64,000 nucleotides of DNA from Dipylidium caninum (Eukaryota > Platyhelminthes > Cestoda > Cyclophyllidea > Dipylidiidae): positions 62,001 through 126,000 of the forward strand of contig QEYB01000190.1 in the NCBI GenBank assembly GCA_017562135.1, written 5' to 3'. The position numbers were made by a program, and so were the translations under genes. Below are positions 50,626 through 63,334 of the stretch, piece by piece; position 1 is the stretch's first letter; every line of letters begins with the position of its first letter. A model generated the notes under the pieces. That model was given only the letters and a program-made list of their open reading frames with translations. It ran no database searches and was not told where the DNA came from.

Positions 50626-52479
50626 TCAATGAACGAGTCGGCAGTTCGGGTAACTGTTAGACTACTGTGCTTGCCAAGTGGCGACCTCTTCACATAGGTT
50701 GAATTCAATCTCTGTTTCTGAAATGGTCCTTAAGATGTTGGACTGTGTGATTTCATCTCGTCCTATTCAAGACTGACCTCGAACCTTCCACGCCTCTAGA
50801 AATGGTAACTCCTTCATCACTACCAAACTTTGCTTTCAGCTTTGCGCAACTGTGTGCAGGCCTTCAGTGCTCGTCTCACAACTGCTTTCTGCACTCAAAT
50901 GTCTTCTTCTTCTACAGCCCACCATTTTCACCGAACTGTAATCGAGAGCAAAGCAGAGTTACTTCTCTTCTTTGACGATGCAAATCACGATACGCTCATA
51001 TGTTCACCTAGAACCTCTTCTTAAATCACTGTGGGCTGGCTATATTTTCGTTTTCAGACCCATAGAAAAATGATATGCAAATTATCTTGTGTTCTCGCCA
51101 AACTCCCGCCTCCATGTCTCTTTCACTCACCCTGATTGATAACAGCGCAGGCCATCAACCGTTCCCTTCACCACTGTCTAAGGGGTGAGTTTACTCGCCT
51201 TTAGCTACACACCTACAAAGCCTATCTGGATGCCTGACCTCACCTATTCGTTGCCCATTCTATTGCCAAGTGACAACGACCATACATAAGTCAAAAACAG
51301 CAACAGAGAGCCACTGATTTCCCAAGCTGCCATCGGTACAATGCTAAATAGAAACCGAAAAGATATGAAAGTTCGCCATCTTCATGATAAGCTGCAGGTG
51401 AGGCTCTCTAGGGGAGATAGCTGTGTCAAGTACCGCCGCGTTTTCTGTCGTCAGAGGTCTTCATGGCCTCAATTGGTGAAGGGGGTTTTCAAGCTTAGTA
51501 GGTGTCAGGCGGTTCAAGTTTCATTCTTGTTTGAAGCACGGGAAATCTAACACTGAACCCATTTCTGATAACTGATTCAGTCGTCTAACCTAATGTGGTC
51601 AGGAAGTTGATGGGGAGAGAACAGTAAACATAACCGTCGGATCATGGCATGTGCGTGTTCAGTGAGGAATAAGTGAGTTAGCAAATTGTTCTTAGCAGAG
51701 AGGAGTGGGTTCAGGTAAATGTGAGGGAATAGGGCGCAAAAAGTACCTTCTCACCGCAGAGAGCCCAAAATTTCGCCTACCGCGTCACTGACATAGGCAG
51801 CAAACGAGTTACATGGCTCTGCATCATCTGGCCTCAATCAGATCATGGTTGCCTCATCAGCGTCGGAGCCTACCACACGAAAGCTGGATCAGTGCTGAAC
51901 ACTCGTCGAATAGTCCTTGGCGTGTAGTTGACTGAAGTGTCCTCAAAATCCACTTCCGTGAGAGAAGTCTCGAAGGACACATGAACGAAGTCTGTGTGCC
52001 ATTTTTCTCCTCGAGAAGTGCCTAATTCATCTGGTGAGTGGACCTACGCGCTTAAGGCGTCACAACAGTCTCGTGCAACCTCATCGCGGAAATGGTGAAT
52101 GGGAAAGGCTTCTTTGGAGCTCGAAATTTCTAAATTCTCGACATCAAATGAAGAAATGTCCGGATTGCAACATCAATGCGCCAAGGTGAAAGCACTCCTA
52201 CAGCGAGCATTTCTACATTTTTGCACTGAGCGTTCCATTATGCTTAATGCCAGATCGTCCACGCGGCCGAAAGGTCTTCGAAAGTGGTGAGCAAGGATGC
52301 TGCCTCGATTGGGATATACTCTTACTGGCAACTCTGAGAGAATCTCCGAAACTACTAGGTTGGGCCATAAGCAGTCCTGCCTCGAGTGGTTACATCTCAA
52401 AGAACTTAATCAAATCATTGTTCTTGCGTATGATGTCTGAAGGGTGCTAGAGAATGGACCGTCAGGCTGCAAGGAGCCA
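50626..52479. other. No gene seen
   Basis: No supported feature. Confidence 0.4.
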
Positions 52480-53035
52480 CCTGCCGATCCACCTGGCTTT
52501 TCTCCTTAACATGAATCTCAGCATCATCTGCCGTACTTTTTCGAGGCATTCCCACCTCTCCGAGAAGATTTTACTCATCTGACACTTCATAAAGTAAGAC
52601 ATCTAAGAAAATGGATGAATCGGTATAAAGGGTCAACGCGCCAGGCATTTGTGACGAATCTCCAGTCAGAAGACAATAGACAAGACCAGCACCATCTCCG
52701 ACGACGCATTTTGTATGCCCAACCTATTGTGCAACTTTAACACGGTTCTCCACGCATTTCCATAAATTACCCATTATCAGAGTATTCGCATCTGGCACAC
52801 ACCTGCCTTCCTTCACCTCCACTTCATCTGCTACGGAGGGAAAAATTATAGACGCTTTTTTGCCTGCCATATTTAGGGATAAGCTGAAATGTTCGCATGG
52901 GTGTAAAAGGATATCTTCGGGTAATGCGTTTCATGTTCGAATTCAATAGCAGAATTCTCAACGCTGCCATCTACGTTAACGTGGTCGTTGATCACGGCGT
53001 GGAATGAAATGTTCGGAATCATTACGGAATTGAGA
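52480..53035 (-). pseudogene. Family 1 copy, minus strand, decayed
   Basis: On the minus strand, 53030-52900 reads IPNISFHAVINDHVNVDG and then HYPKISFYTHANISAYP before a stop. A shifted frame continues LSLNMAGKKASIIFPSVADE and VEVKEGRCVPDANTLI, and then GDGAGLVYCLLTGDSSQMP and TDSSIFLDVLLYEVSDE. These blocks align in order with the copies at 0.4-0.7 kb (DGAGVVHCLLTTDLSP, SSIFLEGVPNEMSGE) and 27.2-27.5 kb. The part near 52540 (WECLEKVRQM) aligns with WDYVEKARK at 0.41 kb. At least two frame changes and several stops make this a pseudogene. Confidence 0.5.
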
Positions 53036-53160
53036 AATGCAAAAACACGCCTCGGGGTTACATATCCTCGAACTCAGCCATGAGTTCAGGTACGAACTCA
53101 TCACTCCATTTATTTGTCATGCCGCCAAGCACTAACGGCTTTTATCATTAGCCACCGAAG

Positions 53161-54560
53161 GCCTCGTTATGGATTCAAACACCTCTCTCTTCATTGACAC
53201 TCAAAATAAAGAAACGGTGACAGTCACGTGCAGATACCATCTTGCGACGGAGAGGGTAAGTTTACAAGGTAGTCTGGCGTATTTATTTAGCTAAATCTCG
53301 CCAAACCTGCAACATCACAGTAATTGCCACATTTTTTTGTCTCTGCCTGAAATATGCAGTAAAAATCTTTGAAATTTGCCCAAATTGACATAGTGTTGGA
53401 CACTGGTACACCCAAAGTTTATCGCTTTTAGAATCATTAATCTGCCGACTCTACATTCCTCTATCCGGAAATAGTTGCCATCAGTATACTAAATCAAAGG
53501 TACTGCTGACACCTGATTCTTGCACCCTTCAATATGAATAACTTCGCTAACTCATTTTGGATGCTCTATTTGCAAGAATAAGTACGAATGCAAAACTAAT
53601 GAATTTCACAATAGAAGTGAGGAAGAAAGCACCTGTTGATTACCTCGGTTGCTTATATGGCTCATATGGAAGTCAAGGCGCGGTCTAAAAGATATATTGG
53701 GGTAGGTCAAGCCATTCAACTGTCCACGTAATATTTTGTTCAGTCTCTCATCCATGATTTATTCAAGCATCCTTGATTGTAGATTGCAAAACTCATACAT
53801 GCAGACTTACTGATTCACTATCTTACCTACAACTATCATGCACACCTTACTGGTAAAGGTGCAACTTCTACCCACTCAATTGGGGGGAGGTGAAAAGCCA
53901 ATGGCAATTCATTCTCGGGCATTGGGCCATCGTCGCGTTTACAGGTCATTTATCCTCATATGGCGCGATGAGGACATCTCCGTTGCCTATTGCAAGTGTC
54001 AACGAAAATTGTCTCCGTAAAGTATAAATAGTGGCGTGGTAAGACACCAAAAAGGGCGCTGTTTAAGGTTAGTTTTGCGAAATCAACAGCTGGCGGCGGT
54101 GTTTGGTGATGAGGGTGAAAAATCGTTTCGCCGGGATAATATCCTCAGACAATCGCCATCCTGTATGCCAGAAGGGTGAGGGGGCGCATGTAGAGTGAAA
54201 AATCGATTCGCCGAAAATGGACGGAGGTGGGCAGAGAAGAAGGTAGACCGGGCGACGTGGGAGTTTCTGAAAAAATAAAAAGTGGGGAAGAAGACGATTG
54301 CTAAAACTACTGCATTTCGGGTGTACAATTGACAGCTTCTGCAAATGATAGCAGTGTCGCAGGTGGCCAAATCAAAAGCATGTCCTTAATCAATTTTTCA
54401 CTTCCGGGCAAATACGACGTATGTTGGGGAGTGGCGTCAGTGAGTTTTCGTTTCTTCACTAACGAGTTCGTGCGCACATATCGTTTGAAAGGCCTCATTG
54501 CAGGTTAATAAGAGAGGTCGAATGTTCCACCGATATTTCAATTATAGCTCCACTCAGAAT
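53161..54560 (+). pseudogene. Ig-like module gene, inverted decayed copy
   Basis: Plus-strand homolog of the minus-strand gene at 56-59 kb, with recognisable exons in the same order. Exon C is 53161-53255, exactly 95 nt as in both modules of the intact gene, reading LVMDSNTSLFIDTQNKETVT then VTCRYH, with a GTAAGT donor. A D-like block ends VAIS at about 53490 but contains stops. An E-like block at 53590-53705 reads MNFTIEVRKKAPVDYLGCLY and has a stop before KIYWG. Exon A is about 54325-54431 (ANDSSVAGGQIKSMSL, then NFSLPGKYD, donor GTATGT). An A'-like remnant is at 54513-54555 (ECSTD-like, out of frame). Multiple stops show that it is dead. Confidence 0.65.
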
Positions 54561-54682
54561 AAGTTCTATTCCATTCCTCAGTTAAAGGACGTACGTAAGA
54601 CGCAACACCTTTCATCATCGACAACTCCAACACCAAATCGTCCCCTTACTCTCTCAAATAGCAACAACAGTAGAATTGCGTA

Positions 54683-54867
54683 GGTTCAACGAAGAGATTT
54701 GCCATCAATGAATAATACCTATTGTGAAACTAGTTGGAGTTGCGAGAACACCGAAACAGTAACATCCTCTCCTCCAGTCCTAAATAGTCAGTCTCGCATG
54801 CAAACACCTCCACAGGTCTGGAGTTCAACAGGAACTGCTGCTACTCCTGCTACAGCACCAACAAAGT
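54683..54867 (+). CDS. Candidate Ser/Thr/Pro-rich exon
   Basis: After a TAG acceptor the plus strand is open for about 60 codons: YCETSWSCENTETVTSSPPV, then VWSSTGTAATPATAPTK, before a GTAATA donor or a TAA stop. The composition is like a mucin-type stalk. It follows the decayed Ig-like exons on the same strand, where the intact gene has its Ser/Thr stalk. It could be that gene's former stalk, but there is no direct alignment with the 56.4 kb stalk. Confidence 0.3.
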
Positions 54868-56251
54868 AATAACCATTCTTCAGTTGGTTTGACTAATGGG
54901 GGCCTATGTACTTAGTTGAAAGGCCATGGCCTCATCCTCGAACTACTCAATTTGACATTGCACAACAGAATACCTCGAGGGGGGCATTCAGGGGTAGCTG
55001 AAGCAATCTTATGCGACAAACTGGCGTGAGAGTTTGTTCGTGAAAAGAAGTGAGCGATAGTTGAGGGCGTTAACAATAACGAACTGCTAACGAACGTAGT
55101 CCCCATTGGCACAACCCCTAAACCAGATATGTTTCCATAATGCTCTACTTACGCAGTGGCCTGATGCTTGCACAATGTTTCAACATATGCTGATATTATT
55201 TTTATTTTGTAAAATTCGGGAAGCAGGTAGACAGACGGTATGTCCAGATAAGATGAAGAATGTTTGAAGTTAAGGGGTAGGAAGTGTTAGCGTTAAGTAC
55301 TACTCCGGAAGAGAAAGAGGAAGAACCACTTACACATCAACTGGCATGCCAGAATGAAGAGTAAAGGGGCTGAAAATGATCAAACGGGTGAATTGATTGG
55401 CAGCACTAAGGAATGGTGACAAATAGACATTAAGGTCAGCCTGAGTCATAGACACGTGAGGCACCGAATTAATGCGGAGGAAATAGATACGTACTCACCG
55501 GTTTTACTGACTGCACAACTGGAAGTCGTCTGGTTTACGGAGAGCGGAAGAAGTTCATGGGAGGATGAATCTGACGAAACACGATTAGAGGGATGGTCGC
55601 ACGAATAATGTCTGCTTGTGTCGTCTAAAATCGTCCGACACCGTATTGTTAGTTATGTTTGAGCAGATTAGAAATGGATATTTTGTGGCCCAGCTGTCTC
55701 GGCTTGAACATCGGCAAGGCCTGTGAGTTGATGTCACTCAGTCTAAAAAGACTTTTGCAGTGGAAATGTGAAGTTGTCCGCCTAGAAACGCATTGTTCTG
55801 ACGACATTATGAGCTCATTCGTCAACGTCACGTTGCACCGGAGACGTATTGCATGTGCACAAGTCCTCTACCCAACTTTATCCTCTAATAGCATTCACTA
55901 CGAAAAGTATACATTCACGAAGCTTCGCATGTTGGCTTAGTGAGGTGGTATACACACTTGCGCTATTTAATCCACCCTAAAGTCCGTGAACTCAAAAATT
56001 CTAGGTGGCTGTTTCAGGAAAGAGTGCGAGACTAGGTCGTGTCATTTAAGACAACTAGACGAGGTATTTCACAGTTGGAGGGGCTGGGTACAATTGAGAT
56101 GCCGTTGAGCTGCTTTTCATCGTTTCACCATTGTTGTCAAGAGTTGGGGAGAGTTGCGATTGAGGAGTTGTAGGTAATGTGAAGAGATAAGTGGCAAATG
56201 TTGAGGAGAGTGTACCTGACCTGACGATGTGTTGACTACACTAAGCGGGAG
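54868..56251. other. No gene seen
   Basis: No supported feature between the decayed copy and the 3' end of the intact Ig-like gene. Confidence 0.4.
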
Positions 56252-59200
56252 TTAAAACGTTAGTCGGCTAGGGAAGTAGACAATTCGGTAGCGAAGCTTT
56301 GTGATGAAAATAATAATCATCATTACCATGACTGTACAAAGCAATAAAATCAATGAATGAAATTCCAATTTACCTGATGTCGAACTCGGCCCAGTCGAAG
56401 TCGTTTGAGCTAGGCAGGATGATAGAAAGAGATGTGCGCGCTTTAGTTGAGGAGGTACGATGCATGAATGCAGGAGTTTCAACAACTTACGACTGTCAGG
56501 AATTGCACTAGCGAAGACGGAGGCAGGGGGGGAAGACGAGGAGGAGTAAGAAAATTGCGGAACCTTTTCGCCTAAGACAGCAAAAAGAGGAATTACGCAG
56601 TTGGAGTGGGTGGCTGAAATGCGGATTCACTTGCAGTTGCTTTCTATCATTTCATAATTATTGGCGATGGCTGAGACTAGTGACATTTAGGTGCAGTAAA
56701 TGGTGGGAAGAGGGTGAGTGGCAAATACTGAGGTCGGGAAAACCCGGCGAGACCAGGTTTCCATTGACGAAAGGCGGTAAGCAACATTTAAATCCTCAAG
56801 TTAGTAATACAGTAGGAATGTAGGGAGTGAAGCTCCGTAATCTAAGTGACCAAAATTACCACTGGTTTGACTTACCCCAATTTATCTTGAAGACAGCACC
56901 AGTTCTTTCGTATAAACCATACAAGCATCCGAGGTAATCAACAGCTTCTCTCCTCCTCACTTCTATGGTGTAATTCACGAAATTTTCGTCCGTACTGTTC
57001 CCTGCATCGCGAATAGAAAGGCCGCTGTTAGAGTAGACATACTCAATCATCGGAGGCCAACGGTGACTCGTGTTAAGCTTACTGATTCCGACTAATTCGG
57101 GATAGATACACGTATAGTTGAAAATAGCACCATCCCAAACGTTGTAAAACCTGGATGAACTGGTGCCCATCACCATCTCCATCTAAGCAGACGCAAAGAC
57201 AATTATTATACTTAAGGTGTAGAGGCGAGAAATTTGGGAATTACAGGTGAATTTGGAGGTCTGTTGAGGCTTGTTATAGGCGAGGCAGACAACATGCTAC
57301 ACTCACCCACTCAGTCTCAATGTGATATCTGCATGTCACTGTCACCGTTTCCTTATTCATAGCGGCAATGAAGAGAGTCTCATTCGGATGCATAACGAGG
57401 CCTTAGAAGGCAAGTTTGGACGGCGGTTAGTTGTTTGTGACAAGATAAATAACTGAAGTAGTGAGGTTACATCCATGAATACTCACCAACGCCCGAGGAT
57501 CGCCACATTTCATTAGGAAATACAGCGATGGAAATGGGAATTCGTGAATAGCTGTTGGAGTAGAAGACAATCCACGATACATTTGGACGAATAAAACCGG
57601 TTATCAGTGCCTCTGCGCGACAACCAGAGACTGAGAAAACAGCAGGAGGCAAAAAGTGTTAGAAAGTCAGTGGAGCGTGCGTATGGCATGTAGGTGGGAA
57701 GTGAAATAGAACGTACACTGAGTGTATGAACAGTCAAAATATTCGGTGGAACAATTGTTGTCATTTATTTCGTTGCATTGAGATTCGTAGGACAAGATGT
57801 CCACACATACTCTCTACATGTGAAAACAAAAATAAATTTTAACCGTGAAATCCACGGAAACCTGTGTGAAATGTCGCCCTACCACATATTCGCCTGGAAG
57901 GGTGAAGGTGATGGAGAAAGTGCTATTGATTGGGCCACTAACGATTCTAGCTTCACTTCTTTCACTTGTAGTTGTGCGATTAGCACCCAAAATGGTCCCA
58001 ATTTGCATTGGTGGCTGTGTTAGAGTACAACTAGACTCGTCATCACCATATCCACCTAAAAATTCCAGATTTCCTCCCTCAGATACCGCGGTAGTATGAG
58101 TCGCTTGAGCTAGGTAAGACGATAGAATCAGATGTGAACATGTTGGGTGAAGAGGTATGATACAAGCACTTTGCATTTCAACCACTCACAATCGTCAGAA
58201 CCCCAATCTATCTTGAATACCGCGCCTTCCACGTCGAAGTGTTCATACAGGCATCCGACGTATTCGACAGGGCCTGTCTTCCTCAACTTTATTGTGAAAT
58301 TCACAAAGTTTTCGTCTGTATTGTTTCCTTCAAGAAGAAAAGCCGACACGAATTTGAGTAGTCATTCCAATAGCAATGCACTAACATCAAATGTCGACAA
58401 ATCATTTTATTTATCTTACTGATGCTGACTATTTGCGGATACTTGGCGACATTGTTTTCAACGATACCACCTTCAACTGTGTAAACGTCGGATGAATCGG
58501 TGCCTACCACCATACTCATCTAGGCATACACGAAAAAGTTTATTACATTTTCAAGTTATGGGGGCAAGAGATGTGCTGAGCAGGATTTAAGTCGCAAGTC
58601 TGGCCAGATCCATCCAGATAAATTAGACAGACTATGAGATGGGCTCACCCACTTAGTCGCTTTGTGGTAGTCACACGTGACTGTCACCATGTCCTTATCC
58701 TTCGCGTCAATGAAGAGGGGCTGATGCGGATTCATAACGAGGCCTTGAAAGGTGAGTAGAAAAGGTTGTTGATTGCCTATGACATACCTAACATGTGGGT
58801 TGGTGAAGTTGCACGCACGACTCACCAGTAACCAAGGAACTCCACACCCCATCAGGAAATACAGCAATGGACGTGTGAATTTTTGATGATCGCTTTGGAT
58901 AAAAGACTATCCATGTCATATTTTGACGAATAAAGCCGGTCATCTGCACTTCTGCTTGGGAACTTGAGACTAAGAAAGGGGAAGAAGATATTTGTAAGTA
59001 TTTCGAAGAGTAAAGAGGCGCTTTGGTATTGGTTACGTCGGTGGTGAGTGTTCGTGTGAGGGATGAATGCACTAGAACGCACTCTGAGTGTAGGAACATT
59101 GGACATATTCGTTGGAACATTGGTTGTTTTTTATTATGAAGCAGTCAGGTAACTCGGGCTCGATGTTTACGCAAACTTCCTAGTTGAGGAAGTGAAAAGA

Positions 59201-59350
59201 GCATGACACTGATGAAAGCCAAGAGTACCTTGATGGAGAGATGTCAACTTACGTCGTATTCGCCAGGAAGTGAGCAATTGACCGAGAACGTACTGTTAAT
59301 TGGGCCACTCACGATTCTGCTTTCATTTGCAAGCACTGCAAACTGTGCGT
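56252..59350 (-). CDS. Two-module Ig-like single-pass membrane protein, 13 exons, 5' end not found
   Basis: I rebuilt this gene from splice signals. Exons, 5' to 3' on the minus strand: 59350-59253 (A1), 59179-59083 (A'1), 58969-58826 (B1), 58743-58649 (C1), 58519-58420 (D1), 58327-58190 (E1), 58109-57883 (linker+A2), 57813-57717 (A'2), 57630-57487 (B2), 57401-57307 (C2), 57182-57083 (D2), 57001-56876 (E2), 56409-56252 (stalk+TM, stop). All introns are GT-AG and all phases agree; the joined frame has 538 codons before the stop. A', B, C and D have equal lengths in both modules (97, 144, 95, 100 nt). Each module looks like two Ig-like domains: Cys in VNCSLPGEY and YVQCSYTQ, then VTVTC and EYVGCLY. 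Module 2 has Phe (SITFTLPGEY) for the first Cys. Many N-glycosylation sites. The end is TTSTGPSST, a helix (SLILLLCTVMVMMIIIFITK) and a 15-residue basic-aromatic tail. A signal-peptide exon must lie upstream but I could not find it. Ig-like assignment is inference; function unknown. Confidence 0.75.
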
Positions 59351-62300
59351 CTGCATAGAGGGCATAACAAAGAAGTCACAAGCATTGTTCGCAATCACAC
59401 GGTGTTCGACAACTGATTTTGCGGCCCCCCCCTCCCCCTCCCCCGCCACCTCCTACTTCTGCTTGAAACTGTTAAATATAGATTGTCTCATCCCACTACC
59501 CAAGTAAAAATTCCTCCCATGTAGGTTATTTTTAGTCTGGCCTGGCGTTGTTCCCATCAAGCACACGATGAAGGTAGTTCTGCTTGATTTACCCAGAGTG
59601 CTATCGAATGCCATCAATGCAATGCAAAATCAAGAGACTTAGAGGTGTGACAATGGGATTTTTGGTTTTAAGGAAGGTGTTAAGTGAATGCGTCGAGTGT
59701 TGTATAAAGGACCGAAGACGACACTTACTAATGTATACGCAGATGTACGCGAAGAAGAGGCGTGCTGCTTTCCCCACCATTTGCCGTGCAGTTAAGGCCT
59801 TTACCTAGTGTGCTTTCTATTTATCCGGCCTAACGTAGGTCAACGGGTACCTTCTCAGTGGTTATTTAACTCGACATCGCACCGCTCTGCATCCTTCGTC
59901 ATGGAATGCACGCATCCATTTATATGACGTCCTGACACGTCAATCAGTCTACACGGTTTATTTACTGCATTCTATTTGCTTGTAGTGTGGACCAACTGCA
60001 TGTTCCCATTTCTCACCCAGTCTTATTATCCAACTCACTGCTGCCGCATGAACGAAAGAGCTGAGACGCTCTCTCCTCCTATATGCGCGATGGCCTATCT
60101 TGTAAGACGTCTTCACTTTCAGCAGCACTCCACGATATGGAGAGATTTACACTCTGTTAAGGCGTCGCTGCTGCACACATCGCGGTGTGATTGGCATTTA
60201 CAGCGCCAGTTCATGGTGTGATTGTAACTAATTGTCCACTCGTCGTATATCGCCTGAGGGGGAGGCGGAGGATGATTGGGAGAGGGTGTGATGACACCAT
60301 GGCTCATTTTGTACATTCAAGACCTCAAAAATTATTTGCTCGCAAAACAACCCAGAAGCGATGCTCTAGCCCATATGTAAGAGTAAAAATTGTTGCATGT
60401 GCGGTCGGGTCGGTCTCTATGGTCCTGGTAAATCGCGTCAGCCTTCCCAGTTTCAAGGCTTTTCTTCTTGACCCCATAACTCTTCATAAAATCAGCGAGT
60501 TTCGGTGGGTTGAAAGCAGGAATCTTTCTTAACAGTTGACGTTGCCTCTTTTCTTACAATACAGGAAATTTCAGTTTCCACATTTCTCGATTGCCATAAG
60601 CATGCCTTCGGAGGGAAGAAGCCGCAGCAGGATTGTACCTGTCGTCTCCTACAGCTCACATCCTCTTCTCTGACCCGTAGTTCATACAAATTTACTACGT
60701 GCATGCGTTGTTACCGTCCATTTTGAGCCTTTATGCATTTTATGCCTTAATGCATTCGCCCATTTTATTCTATCACAAAATTTTGGTTATCACCAAGTCT
60801 AATTAGCCTCAGATTAGATGACGACAGAAAATGGCAAACTCACCATGGCATTTAAGTGACGGCTGACAAATAAAGTAACCTTAAAATGGGCTACGGGGTG
60901 TATCTAGATCCAAGATGTTACCATTGCCTCCTTACAACGCTGGCACCCAAGAGTGCATTTATGACCTCATAGCATCAGTGCGCGGGTTGATGATTGACAT
61001 TTGGCTCTTGCGATAGTGCACGATTTGAGAGACATAACAAATTGTGTCAACATGCTCAGCCGTTGATAAAGGAGAATTTGCAGCGATAGAGTAAGGCAAG
61101 TAGATGTGTACCAGGGACACTAGCATCAATAAACACTCAAGATGGGTAGTGACCTCTGTGAAATTTATTCGTATAAGCATTTCTAGCCTGCCGAAATAGC
61201 GACGGTCTATCGATGGTATGATACTGTTACAGCTTCCCGTTGATGTGTGGTGGGTGTGTATAAAGTGAGTGAGTTGAATTGAATTGAGGTGACGTGAGTG
61301 TATCATTAGGTTCTAGAGTCCTGATGGCTTCCAGACTACACAAGCACCTTGATGGTTGCAGTCGTCTATTTCATAGACGCAGGCAAACATTGTACGAGAG
61401 GGGAATATATTTGAGCACTTTATCTTTATCGGGACTTCAATTTGCTCCTTGGATAGCAAGTGAGAGTTCCCCACATACCCTGACATATAATGGTGTCCTC
61501 ATCGTAGCATATTGCGACCCCAACAAACCCCTTCTCCGCTATATGCCTTTGCATCTACGTAAGTACGTGTGGAGGGGTAGACAGCACGTCGGGATCTGAG
61601 ACATTTTCTAACACGTTTGCGCCTAACATGTCAGACCACCATATGGACTCCTGAGAATCCCAGAAAATGGGATTGAAACGTCGAAGGGTATAATATTTCA
61701 TTCATCTGACGGGCAATCCTATTTCATCTACTTGGCGACTGGAATATGGACCAGTGTTGAGTAGAAGCATAACGTTGCCATTTCCATCACTCCACCACAG
61801 CTGATAAATTATCACGCTAAGGGACGCACTCTTCCATGACAGCGTTGTAAGTTTGCAGATGTTGATTCAGAAACCTTGGAAATAGTCTTTAGCCTATTCC
61901 GTCCTCGTTGCATACACTTCAAACAATAATACTAAATATGTGGGTGCCTGTCGCAAATGCAGTGTGAGACGGATAATGAGAGCCAAGAGAGTGTGTAGAG
62001 ATTTGACGCTTTGGAGAGAATGAATGAAAGGCAGGTGCAGTCGAAGTTAAACACGGCAGAAAGTGTCGCGGTCGCAACTGCAATGAAGTGAAGGCATTAT
62101 CAAACGTACAAGTCAAATGGTCTGCGGACCACTTGCAAGAACAAAAGTCATCGCCTGCTTTTCGACTGCGCTCTCCTACAGGAATGCATTTGCAACAGGG
62201 GGTCAGACCTCGAGCGTTATTTCGGCTGGTACCTAGCTTGAGATAGACACGTAACAGATTTTGGCAGCGTGTGCAGCCCCTGTATTTCATAAGAGTAGCA

Positions 62301-63334
62301 AGAGTCAACGCAGTAATGGTAAGAGTGTAGGTAATAGGTGACAGGGCCAAGAGGCGTGTTGATGTTGCGTAACTTGACGGCTGAACTGATGGTCACGATC
62401 ATACACCCGATATCTGAAACTAAGTGAGCGGATAATGAGAATGAGCAGTGGCGTGCATTTGTACTGATATTTCATTGAAAATATGTTGTCACCTAATGCT
62501 CATCATCCCTAAGTGCATCTCATGTGATTTACTTCGATGTCTTCCCATTGCTTAGCCATCAAGGCAGTTCACCCAGTAACTTCATCATCGCCTTATCATC
62601 CTACCACCTCGGATATCCGAATATGCGAATAAGCGGGCCGTAAATGCACTATCGCATAACGGCGAAGTGGGAAAGCATCTGTGTCCCTTTGCCCTTGCTA
62701 ACAGTTCACAGCCTATTGAAACAAACTCTTGTTATGGTTTTCATTTCAGTACAGTGGCAAGTACGGAACTTTATCCTGTAGTGCAACTTTAAATCAGTCA
62801 GGCTGTTTAGCGATAAATTTTTAGTGATAAAGTGGAGTGAGCGGATGTGAGACACAAAAGCTTAAAGGAACGAATATTTCAGATGGGAAGTCACCTCTGC
62901 AAACTTGGTTGATGTGTACGCTCCACAACTTAAACCACCACCTGGTCTTCTCAGATATTCGGAAAGTGAGGTAGCAATGTCGAAGTGTGTACTAAATCAC
63001 CCCTACAACTGGGATTCCCACCTAGTTGATTTATATGCAGACTGAAGTATGCACTCGTGTTTATTAGAGGCATAACCTCATCAGTGGGATGATGGATACT
63101 CGAGGGTCGAAAGAGGAGCTGAAAGTTGGACGAAGATGCAAAAGGAAATGTAATGGTTCTCACGACTCGTTATTTGGTCATTCGTGTCATAAACTTCACA
63201 ATGAGGCGGCGATTCTCTACTACCTTGTGCTTTTACCGCGGTCTCGAGACACAACGTCATTCAACGTCTTTATACGTGGCATAAGTTTTGTGTACCTGTC
63301 TGTAGACAGATTAACACGTTCCTGAGAACTGCAT
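59351..63334. other. No supported gene; presumed 5' exon of the Ig-like gene somewhere upstream
   Basis: The minus strand just before 59350 is a good acceptor (CTTTGTTATGCCCTCTATGCAG), so at least one more 5' exon ending in phase 1 is expected in this stretch. I could not identify it. A C-rich run lies at 59424-59453. A minus-strand open frame at 61919-62350 is Cys-containing but lacks an early ATG and any homolog, so I do not call it. Confidence 0.4.

Noticed and set aside
49975..50708. Long overlapping open frames (206, 144 and 120 codons)
   Set aside because: They are created by purine/pyrimidine microsatellites, which lack stops on both strands.
57002..57182. Reading straight through D2 into E2 as one exon
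   Set aside because: The frame happens to be open through 81 bases, but a GTAAGC donor and a GATGCAG acceptor match the D1-E1 intron exactly in position and phase, and there the intron cannot be read through in one frame.
61919..62350. 143-codon minus-strand frame with several cysteines and a hydrophobic start
   Set aside because: The frame starts with TTG, the first ATG is inside the hydrophobic run, and no homolog or splice context is visible.
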